A DNA stretch of 64,000 bases from Roseibium litorale. Its GTDB lineage: Bacteria > Pseudomonadota > Alphaproteobacteria > Rhizobiales > Stappiaceae. Location: the NCBI RefSeq assembly GCF_014842915.1, contig NZ_JACYXI010000007.1:62001-126000 (forward strand), read 5' to 3'. Shown piece after piece: positions 17,783 to 24,760 of the stretch (position 1 is its first letter; each line of letters begins with the position of its first letter). Under the pieces are notes generated by a model. It was not told the origin of the DNA, searched no databases, and was given only the letters and a program-made list of their open reading frames with translations. A program made the translations under genes and the position numbers.

Positions 17783-17887
17783 CCACCCTATCTAATTGCA
17801 GGGCCATTCTGTGAGATAACAGAACAAGAATGGCCAAAACACAACAGTTTTCTGAGAACTGAGCGTTTTGACCATTGATAGTTGTGA

Positions 17888-17901
17888 TTAAAATATTTTC
17901 A
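17888..17901. promoter_or_regulatory. LacI-type operator candidate 7 (lacI promoter)
   Basis: TTAAAATATTTTCA, one mismatch from the consensus, 119 bases from candidate 6 and just beyond the GH28 stop codon. Confidence 0.5.
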
Positions 17902-17916
17902 TTTGTCCGGACAGGT

Positions 17917-19260
17917 TCACGTCCAGCGGTTTGGCACTCCGCTCAGCACAACGATCTCGTCTGCGTGCCATCCGGCAGGCAGCGGCGCCGGACGGCTGAC
18001 CGACACTGAATTCAGCTCAAGGTTTTCGACGTTACTTGCAAAGACACCCGGCATGCCGTCCGGGTAGTCCACCAGCCCGATTACCTTCCCCTCTGCATCC
18101 TTGATCCAGGCATTCGCGCGCCCGGCAGCATCCGGTGACGGCTCTAAGTCGAAGCGGGTCGGACGCACATCGTAGCGCAGCCCATTGAAGCGGCTAGGCT
18201 CCTGCCGCACGGAAACCCGGCGCAAGGCAACATTGCGGATACCTGCCGGCGCGTCGGCAACCAGGTTGATCGCGCCTTCCATCCGCCCGGTAATGTCCTC
18301 AAAGACGAGGTTCTCAACCGTGCCAGCCGGATTGGTCTTGCGCCGGTCGATACAGTTGACGGTGATCGCCTCGCCAGATCCCCAGAACCCCTCGGGTGTT
18401 TCCTCACAATCGATGTCGATGCGCTGGAAAAGCACGTTCCGGACGGCCCCGCCATCGCGGGAAAAAATGCCAAGCGCCCTGTTCGAGCGAACAATCTTGC
18501 AGTCTACAAACTGGATGTTTTCGAAGTTGCCGAAGCTCTCGGTACCCAGTTTCAGCGCACAGCTGCGGCTTTCAATGACACAGTTGGAGGCAGTGATCGA
18601 GCGGCAGATGCCTGCTGGCTGGCCATCGCTCTTGGCGCTGGTTTTCAAAACCACGCCATCGTCCGCTGTCGCGATATTGCAGGCGTTGATCGTCACATTG
18701 GTGCAGGCGTCGATGACGATGCCATCGGTGTTCGGCATTTCGCGGTCATTATCGACATGCAGGCGCTGGATCGAGATTCGGTCGGATCCGATCAGATGGA
18801 TGGTCCACATCGGCGACTGGTGAACCGAGAAATCTTCCAAAGTGATGTCGGAGCAGTTTTCGAACACCAGTACGCGGGGCCGGAGAGCCGCAGGGACATG
18901 GGTGCCCATGTCCTCGATGTAACCAGTAATGAAGGCCGCGCCCTGTCCATCGATGAGCCCTTTGCCGCTGATGCGGATGCCGGAGGCATTTTGCGCCAGC
19001 AGAGCAGCCCGGTCCGAACTTTCGGCAATCACGTCCACCTTGTTGCTCTCATAGGCATCATAGGTGTCCGCGAGGCGGAGAATCGCGCCTTCCTCGAAAT
19101 GCAGGTGCAAACCGGAGGGCAGCTTGAGAGCACCACAATGGTGGACTCCTGGACCGAGAACCAGAGTGGTGCCAGCTTCCGCCGCTGCATTCAGCTCGGC
19201 TTGAAGCCCGGAGGTACAATCCCCCTCGCGGCAGGAAAACACAGTTTCACGATCACGCAT
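17917..19260 (-). CDS. GH28-family polygalacturonase-like hydrolase
   Basis: A right-handed beta-helix enzyme of the pectinase superfamily, 447 aa from the chosen start. The GH28 catalytic aspartates are in place: PNTDG at 176-180 and ADDGVVLK at 199-206. The GHG and RIK motifs of classical endopolygalacturonases are replaced by CALKLGTES and ALGIFSRDGG, features of a divergent bacterial branch whose substrates vary (galacturonides, rhamnogalacturonan, other uronides). No signal peptide, so cytoplasmic. The ATG at 19260 is preferred because GAAGGGAG precedes it; an open frame extends 38 codons upstream (with CPDC) into the divergent promoter. It is transcribed away from the ROK kinase across a shared control region. 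Confidence 0.82.
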   Translation of the reverse strand: MRDRETVFSCREGDCTSGLQAELNAAAEAGTTLVLGPGVHHCGALKLPSGLHLHFEEGAILRLADTYDAYESNKVDVIAESSDRAALLAQNASGIRISGKGLIDGQGAAFITGYIEDMGTHVPAALRPRVLVFENCSDITLEDFSVHQSPMWTIHLIGSDRISIQRLHVDNDREMPNTDGIVIDACTNVTINACNIATADDGVVLKTSAKSDGQPAGICRSITASNCVIESRSCALKLGTESFGNFENIQFVDCKIVRSNRALGIFSRDGGAVRNVLFQRIDIDCEETPEGFWGSGEAITVNCIDRRKTNPAGTVENLVFEDITGRMEGAINLVADAPAGIRNVALRRVSVRQEPSRFNGLRYDVRPTRFDLEPSPDAAGRANAWIKDAEGKVIGLVDYPDGMPGVFASNVENLELNSVSVSRPAPLPAGWHADEIVVLSGVPNRWT

Positions 19261-19370
19261 TGCGACGCTCCCTTCGCAGTCGGGGCAGTTGAAAGATGTC
19301 AGGACAATTCCGGCATGGGCAGACCGCCCACCGTCAGGTTTTCTTGACAGAGCAAGATTTAGCTGCCAAG

Positions 19371-19395
19371 TCAATTCGTCAGTTTATCGAACTAA
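19371..19395. promoter_or_regulatory. ROK-type operator candidate (GH28/ROK-kinase divergent promoter)
   Basis: TCAATTCG-N9-CGAACTAA in the 154-base region between the divergent GH28 and ROK-kinase genes. It shares AATTCGTCA with the nagB site and TCGAACTAATT with the transporter site. Confidence 0.6.
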
Positions 19396-19414
19396 TTATT
19401 CCCAGACCGTGATC

Positions 19415-20374
19415 ATGCCCAACGACAGATATCTGCCTCTCGAAAACGCGTTTCCCGCAACGAGTAAAAACGGCGGAAAACCAGGCTTATCGGTTGGCAT
19501 CGACCTGGGCGGCACCAAGATCAATGCCATGGTTGTGGACAATCACGGCAAAATCCTCGCCAGGGTCAACGAGCCAACCGCCCACGGCCCGGATGCGCCC
19601 GTCCTTGATCAGCTTTCGCGCGTCGTGACCAGTCTAGCAAACCAGGCTGGCGCTTCTTCTGAAGACGTCCGCACGGTGGCTATCGGAATACCTGCTGCCA
19701 TTTCCCCCCAGACGGGCCTGGCCTCCCTTTCCCCAAACCTCTACCTGCCGGAGGATATTCCACTCGCCGAACTTCTGGGCGAGAGGCTGCCGCTGACATG
19801 CATTCTCGTTGAGAACGACGTCAATCTTGCGGCCTATGGGGAAGCCAGTGCCATGGAGGCTCCCGATGGCGAGCCGGTTGTCTTCCTGTCTTTCGGAACA
19901 GGCGTCGGAATGGGGCTCGTGATAGGCAAGAACTTGATCCGCGGCGCTTTCGGACGAGGCGGCGAGATTGCCTATCTGCCTCTTGGCCCTTCTCCGCACG
20001 AAAAGGCTCCTGGGTCGCAGAATGGCATCTTCGAAGACATCGTCGGCACGCCTGGTATCCGCGCAACCTATTGCCGGGAAGGCGAAACCGTCGCCGATCT
20101 GTTTCAGCGGGCAGAAGCAGGTGAGGCTGACGCAGTTGCGGCGATCGACGGCGTGGCGCGCGAAGCCTCGGCAGGCGTTGGCGCCATTCAGAGTCTCTTA
20201 GACCCCATGGCTATCGTGATTGGCGGCGGAATCGGCAGCCAGCCGAGGTTTCAGAAGGCACTTGCCCGGCACGTGGACTCCCTGCTGCCCTTCCCCTGCG
20301 CGCTGCAGCCCAGCCGCTTTGGCGCAGAAGCCGGCGTGATCGGCGCAGCCCTGTTTGCCCTCCGGCACACCTGA
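19415..20374 (+). CDS. ROK-family sugar kinase
   Basis: A 319-aa ATP-dependent hexose or hexosamine kinase. Phosphate-1 loop GIDLGGTKINA at 28-38, catalytic base Asp135 in LVENDVN, and the adenosine region VIGGGIG near the C-terminus are clear. The zinc-binding ExGH plus Cys-rich motif of most ROK kinases is missing: the sequence reads RGGEIAYLPLG with Tyr where His is expected and no cysteine cluster. The ROK repressor downstream has the same variant (GELAYLPFG). Next to nagB, kinase action on N-acetylglucosamine, glucosamine or mannose is plausible. Start chosen at ATG 19415; the frame is open upstream but leaves the family pattern. Ribosome site weak. Confidence 0.88.
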   Translation: MPNDRYLPLENAFPATSKNGGKPGLSVGIDLGGTKINAMVVDNHGKILARVNEPTAHGPDAPVLDQLSRVVTSLANQAGASSEDVRTVAIGIPAAISPQTGLASLSPNLYLPEDIPLAELLGERLPLTCILVENDVNLAAYGEASAMEAPDGEPVVFLSFGTGVGMGLVIGKNLIRGAFGRGGEIAYLPLGPSPHEKAPGSQNGIFEDIVGTPGIRATYCREGETVADLFQRAEAGEADAVAAIDGVAREASAGVGAIQSLLDPMAIVIGGGIGSQPRFQKALARHVDSLLPFPCALQPSRFGAEAGVIGAALFALRHT

Positions 20375-20498
20375 AACCGCCTGTTCTTCATGAACGGAAG
20401 TTCAAAGTGAAAACTTTGGGAGCCAGTCAACGGCCGGGCCTTCTGACCGGAGCCGGTTCTGAATGGCTTGATGCGTCTGGTGCGCTCACGCCAGCTTA

Positions 20499-21275
20499 CT
20501 AGGCGAGAAGCTGAGCAGCGGCCCGGTCCAATACCCAATGGACGTGAGCGTGGCTCATCAGCGCCGAAGCCGGACAGGTGGCGTCAAAACACCCCGAAAG
20601 GGCCTTGGCCACCGCTTCTGCCTTAGCTTCGCCCGTCGCCAGGACGACGATCGTCCTGGCAGACAGAATAGTCGCGATCCCCATTGTCAGAGCTTGAGAA
20701 GGCACAGCCTCTCCACTGAAGAAACTCTTGTTTGCTTCCTGTGTCGACGGATGGAGATCCACCAGTCTGGTGCGGCTTTCCAAATCAGAACCCGGCTCGT
20801 TGAAACCGATGTGCCCGTTCCGGCCAATGCCCAGAAGCTGCAAGTCAACCGGGCCCCGTTCCGCAATCAGTGCCTCGTACCTGTCAGCTTCCGCGGTCAG
20901 ATCGGAAGCTGTGCCATCGGGAAGGAAGCAACGGTTCTTATCGATGTCCGTATGATCAAACAGAAGCGCATTCATGGTGCCGCGATAGGATCCCGGATGG
21001 CTGGCCGTCAGCCCGGCATATTCATCCAGGTTGAAAGTCGTGACTTGGGAAAGGCTGAGCGCTCCAGACCGGACAGAGCTGACCAGATCCGCATAGACCG
21101 ACTCCATGGTCGCCCCGGTTGCCAGCCCCAGAACGGAGCCAGGTTTGCTGCGCACTTGAGCCCGAACCAGCTCCGCCACATGGCCGGCAGCGGAGGCTGC
21201 GGTTTCATGCAAGCTGACGGGAACAGAGGAATTACCGGATACGGCTTCAGCCCGGATTGCTGACGTTTTGGCCAC
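20499..21275 (-). CDS. nagB: Glucosamine-6-phosphate deaminase
   Basis: Converts glucosamine 6-phosphate to fructose 6-phosphate and ammonia, the step that feeds amino sugars into glycolysis. At 258 aa it has the family length. The general base Asp84 lies in NLDEY and the active-site motif GIGRNGHIGFNEP ends near 161 with His155. Substrate-phosphate residues are expected in GLATGATM (50-57). It converges with the ROK kinase, 125 bases apart. No nagA deacetylase is visible in the window, so the pathway either receives glucosamine directly or uses a NagA encoded elsewhere. A ROK-type operator lies about 70 bases upstream of the start. Confidence 0.93.
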   Translation of the reverse strand: MAKTSAIRAEAVSGNSSVPVSLHETAASAAGHVAELVRAQVRSKPGSVLGLATGATMESVYADLVSSVRSGALSLSQVTTFNLDEYAGLTASHPGSYRGTMNALLFDHTDIDKNRCFLPDGTASDLTAEADRYEALIAERGPVDLQLLGIGRNGHIGFNEPGSDLESRTRLVDLHPSTQEANKSFFSGEAVPSQALTMGIATILSARTIVVLATGEAKAEAVAKALSGCFDATCPASALMSHAHVHWVLDRAAAQLLA

Positions 21276-21345
21276 TTCTCATTCCCCGCAGCATGTCCTC
21301 CGGCAACACAGCCGGTCATTCATCTGATGAGATAGAAGGAGAAAA

Positions 21346-21371
21346 TTAATTCGTCAAGTTTCCGAACTTAA
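21346..21371. promoter_or_regulatory. ROK-type operator candidate (nagB promoter)
   Basis: TTAATTCG-N9-CGAACTTAA, the most symmetrical of the three copies, 71 bases upstream of the nagB ATG and just beyond the ROK-repressor stop codon. Confidence 0.6.
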
Positions 21372-21435
21372 AGCATTTCAATAAGGGTCTTGCTTGCCGC
21401 TTCAGCCTTTCAACAGGCGGAGCACCTGGCCAGGA

Positions 21436-22638
21436 TCAATCGGCAGGGACGGGAGGCAGGCGCAGTTGACTGGGAAGATCTTGCGGAGAAAACAAGCGGT
21501 TGTGCATCAGGTTCAGGGCAACGGCCACAGCACCGATCAAGGGCGCTTTTAACTCGAGCTGGCTGCGTTCAAGATGGATCTGCCGCCGGGTGATTGAGGG
21601 CAAGAGCGCCTGGATCTGCTCCAGCAATCCGGGTACAAGACCGATGAAACCACCAAGCACGACCCGCTCCGGATCAAACAGCGCATCGATGGAAACCACA
21701 GAGAGCGCTGCAAGCCGGGCGGTTTCCTGAAGAACCTGGGCGGCGGCCCCGTCATCTTCGGCACGCCTCAGAATGTCGTCCGCGGCCAGTCCGCTCACTC
21801 CTCCAGCAAGTTCATCATACCGCTCGACGATCCCCCGGGCTCCCAGAACGCATTCGAGTGCGCCACGCTCCAGGCTTGCACTGGCCTCCGGATCGCCGCC
21901 AAACGGCAGGTAGGCCAGCTCTCCTGCGGCTCCATGCGCTCCGCGGATCAGACGGCCTCCCGCCATGAGGCCAAGCCCAATTCCGGTTCCCAGCGACACA
22001 AAGGCACATGTTTCCAGCCCGGCCGCGCACCCGCGCCAGGCCTCGCCCAGCATGGCGGCATTGATGTCGTTCTCGACACAGACCTCGCATCCGAGCACCT
22101 CCTGCAGACGCCCCGCGACATCAAGGCTTTCCGAAGGATCCATATCGGGCGCAAGGGTCAACCGTCCACTAACAGGGTCCGCAACGCCGGGCATTGCCAC
22201 GGCCGCCAGCAACAACCTCTCGCCCGGAATGCCCTCGCCGGCAAGGCAGCTGACGACGATCCGCCCTGCCCTTTCGACAAGATCTGCTCCCGAGCCCGCC
22301 GCAGCTTCCTCCCGCTCCAGGCGGATGGCGCCTGTCACATCCACAAGCGCAACCCGGATCAGCCCGCTGCCGATCTCAATTCCGGCGGCATAGCCGCGTT
22401 CGCCGGCAAATTCATAAGTGACCGCGCTCCGTCCCACGCGCCCGCTTTCAATGCCCTTGATCCGGACCCAGCCATCTTCTTCCAGAAGCCGGATGACTTC
22501 GGACATGGTCTGTTTGGAAAGGCCTGTCTTCTTCGCCAGCGTTGCCCGGGAGGTTGGCCCTTCCTGCAAGAGCACATCCACTGCGGCACGCACTGAAATC
22601 TGCCGGAGAACCGGATAGGGAGTGCCGGAAATTGTCAT
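21436..22638 (-). CDS. ROK-family transcriptional repressor (NagC/XylR type)
   Basis: A 400-aa regulator: residues about 8-65 are a MarR-like winged helix (RAAVDVLLQEGPTSRATLAKKTGLSK...) and the rest is a ROK sugar-binding domain with VENDINAAMLGEAWRG and SLGTGIGLGLM. The zinc motif is replaced by AAGELAYLPFG, matching the ROK kinase in this locus, which suggests both see a similar sugar. The ATG at 22638 gives the normal family length; the open frame continues 56 codons further. It lies directly upstream of nagB in the same direction with a TTCG-N9-CGAA-type site between them. It is the best candidate binder of the three such sites. Confidence 0.88.
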   Translation of the reverse strand: MTISGTPYPVLRQISVRAAVDVLLQEGPTSRATLAKKTGLSKQTMSEVIRLLEEDGWVRIKGIESGRVGRSAVTYEFAGERGYAAGIEIGSGLIRVALVDVTGAIRLEREEAAAGSGADLVERAGRIVVSCLAGEGIPGERLLLAAVAMPGVADPVSGRLTLAPDMDPSESLDVAGRLQEVLGCEVCVENDINAAMLGEAWRGCAAGLETCAFVSLGTGIGLGLMAGGRLIRGAHGAAGELAYLPFGGDPEASASLERGALECVLGARGIVERYDELAGGVSGLAADDILRRAEDDGAAAQVLQETARLAALSVVSIDALFDPERVVLGGFIGLVPGLLEQIQALLPSITRRQIHLERSQLELKAPLIGAVAVALNLMHNRLFSPQDLPSQLRLPPVPAD

Positions 22639-22916
22639 GCAGCCAACCTTTTGCGGACAGAGCGTTTTCCACTTGTCCGGAATCCAGGTTGTTCTTGCAA
22701 GCTCTGAACGCAAAAGCGCCGGGGGGCCGTAGCGGAAACCTGGGGGAAGACGCCTTGCCGGCAAAATCCAGCGCCCCCGTAAAGGCAGTGTCTTGGCGAT
22801 GCCCACGCAGCTTCAAGAGCCACACGCTTCGCAGACCTGCGTCAAAGCAAGTCTTTACGCCTGAAAGACAAAACCTGTCAGACATTACATTCTTTGAATT
22901 TACGTATGAAGATAAA

Positions 22917-22993
22917 TGGCGCGCCCGAAGAGATTCGAACTCCTGACCCCCAGATTCGTAGTCTGGTGCTCTATCCAGCTGAGCTACGGGCGC
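22917..22993 (-). tRNA. tRNA-Arg (ACG)
   Basis: Complete cloverleaf on the minus strand: 7-bp acceptor GCGCCCG/CGGGCGC, D arm GCTC/GAGC, anticodon stem CCAGA/TCTGG with loop CTACGAA (anticodon ACG, normally read as inosine), T arm AGGAG-TTCGAAT-CTCTT, discriminator G and an encoded CCA end. It would read CGT, CGC and CGA codons. Confidence 0.97.
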
Positions 22994-23249
22994 GCAATAC
23001 CTTGGCGGCAACCGCTTGAGACCATGTGATCTCTACGAAGATTGCCTGAGGCATCCGTGCGGGGCGCGTTGTTTGCACCCCCGGAATGGGCGCATCTCTA
23101 CTGCCCTCCCCGGACGATTGCAAGAGCGGTTTTCGTTTTTTTTGGCAAGAAAGCTCCGGAAGGTAAAAAACCCTAGAAAACAACGGCTTTCACGCCTGTT
23201 GATAACCACCGGCCCGCTGCTTGAGTTTTGTTTGCCGGAAAACAGCCCA

Positions 23250-24740
23250 TTAAACAGCCTCGCGGTCAGGCAGCTCGATGCGGAAGCAGGCACCGGCTCC
23301 CCCCTCCTCAAGCCGGATGCTGCCGCCATGCGCGCGCACGAGTTCGGCTGCGATCGCAAGACCGAGACCTGTGCCGCCTGTCTTGGAGCGGCTCTGGAAG
23401 GCCTTGAAAAGGGTCTTGCGCACCGCCGGGGGAATCCCAGGCCCCGTATCCGACACCCTCAACCAGACGCCCGAGGGGCCACGATCAGCTTCAAGGACAA
23501 TCCTGCGGACAAGCGTGCCATCCCGTTCGGCATCCAGCACCTGCATAGAGTTCCGGCACAAATTGAGCAGCACCCGGAAAAGCTGCTCCGGGTCCGCATC
23601 CACCTCCAGCCCCTCCGGGATCTGGTTATCGAACAGGATGGTGGCGTGTTCGTTGAGGCCAAGCACATCGCAAATGTCATCGCCGACACGCCGCAGGGCC
23701 AGCAGGCGGCGTTTGGGAGGCTCCTCGCTGGCCTTGCCATAGGCCATCACCGCCTGAGTGTAGGCAACGGCGCGGTCGAGTGTCGCAAGGATTTTCGGCG
23801 CCAGCCGGGTCACGGTGGGATCCGGCACATGTTCCAGACGTTCCAGGAACAGCTGCGCAGAAGCCAGCAGGTTCCGCAGGTCATGATTGATCTTCGAAAC
23901 AGCCAGCCCAAGATCCGCCAGGTGCTGCTTCTGCTGGAGTGCGCGGTTCAGCGCCAGCTGCATGGCCGCCAGCTGCGCTTCCGCGTCTCCCAGCTCATCA
24001 TTGCGCGGCGAGAGCCTGACGATGCGCGAGGCATCCTCCGGGTCTTCTGCGAAATGCACCATCGACCGGGTCAGCCGCTGTAACGGCCGGACAAAAAGCG
24101 CCCGGAGACTGAGGTAGACAAGCGATGCCGTGACGATGGAAATGACGAGCGACAATCCCAGAATGCGTACGGAAAAAGACAGCATGTCGCTTTTGAGAAG
24201 CCCGGCAGGCAGAACGATATCGACTTTCATCGAAGTTCCCATGGAGCCTGCTCCGATCACCCGCATCAGGGCATCCGGCGGCGCGAAAAGCGTCTCAAAG
24301 CTCTCCATGATTGCCCGCCAGGGCGTCATTTCCCCCATATCGACCACAAAGCTGATATCCGGAGGCTTCTCGCTCATGGCGATGAGCGACCGTCGGCTTC
24401 CCTGGTCGATAGAGATAGCGACTGCCCCGGTGGTGCGCAGAAGCTCCTCCTGCAGACGCGGAGCGATCGTGTTCGTTTCGCTGAGAACGGCGGCGGCAAC
24501 CCCTGCCGTGGTCAGTCTGTCCCTCAGCCAGTTGTTCCGGAAATTGGCGACCGACGGAACATAGATAAAAATCTCAGACAACATGATGAAGGCGATCGTG
24601 AGGAACAGCAGCTTTCCTGACAGGCCGCCCAATCGCCGTCCCTGTTTCTGGGCATGCCCGGGAGCAACCTGAGGCTCCAGATAGGCTTGCCCGGAGGCTG
24701 GAGAGTCACTCCCTCCGGTGGGAAGTTCAACATGCTTCAT
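23250..24740 (-). CDS. Sensor histidine kinase (orphan)
   Basis: Membrane two-component sensor, 496 aa. Helix 1 at about 41-60, a periplasmic sensing region of some 130 residues, helix 2 at about 190-212, then a HAMP-like linker and the kinase core: H box KINHDLRNLL (His286), N box LLNLCRNSMQVL, DTGPGIPP and GGTGLGLAIA. The H box has INHDLRN instead of the common SHELRT, typical of the HPK4/NtrB-like branch. No response regulator is adjacent. It starts 20 bases after the stop of the FAD oxidoreductase gene and is probably co-transcribed, hinting at a role in sensing redox or metal stress; the signal is unknown. Confidence 0.9.
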   Translation of the reverse strand: MKHVELPTGGSDSPASGQAYLEPQVAPGHAQKQGRRLGGLSGKLLFLTIAFIMLSEIFIYVPSVANFRNNWLRDRLTTAGVAAAVLSETNTIAPRLQEELLRTTGAVAISIDQGSRRSLIAMSEKPPDISFVVDMGEMTPWRAIMESFETLFAPPDALMRVIGAGSMGTSMKVDIVLPAGLLKSDMLSFSVRILGLSLVISIVTASLVYLSLRALFVRPLQRLTRSMVHFAEDPEDASRIVRLSPRNDELGDAEAQLAAMQLALNRALQQKQHLADLGLAVSKINHDLRNLLASAQLFLERLEHVPDPTVTRLAPKILATLDRAVAYTQAVMAYGKASEEPPKRRLLALRRVGDDICDVLGLNEHATILFDNQIPEGLEVDADPEQLFRVLLNLCRNSMQVLDAERDGTLVRRIVLEADRGPSGVWLRVSDTGPGIPPAVRKTLFKAFQSRSKTGGTGLGLAIAAELVRAHGGSIRLEEGGAGACFRIELPDREAV

Positions 24741-24760
24741 TCTGAATCACTTTCAGCCGG

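Noticed and set aside
22917-22993. The tRNA-Arg gene as an integration site for an island to its left
   Set aside because: A tRNA borders the glycan locus, but there is no integrase beside it and I found no duplicated tRNA 3-prime end in the window, so an att site cannot be supported.
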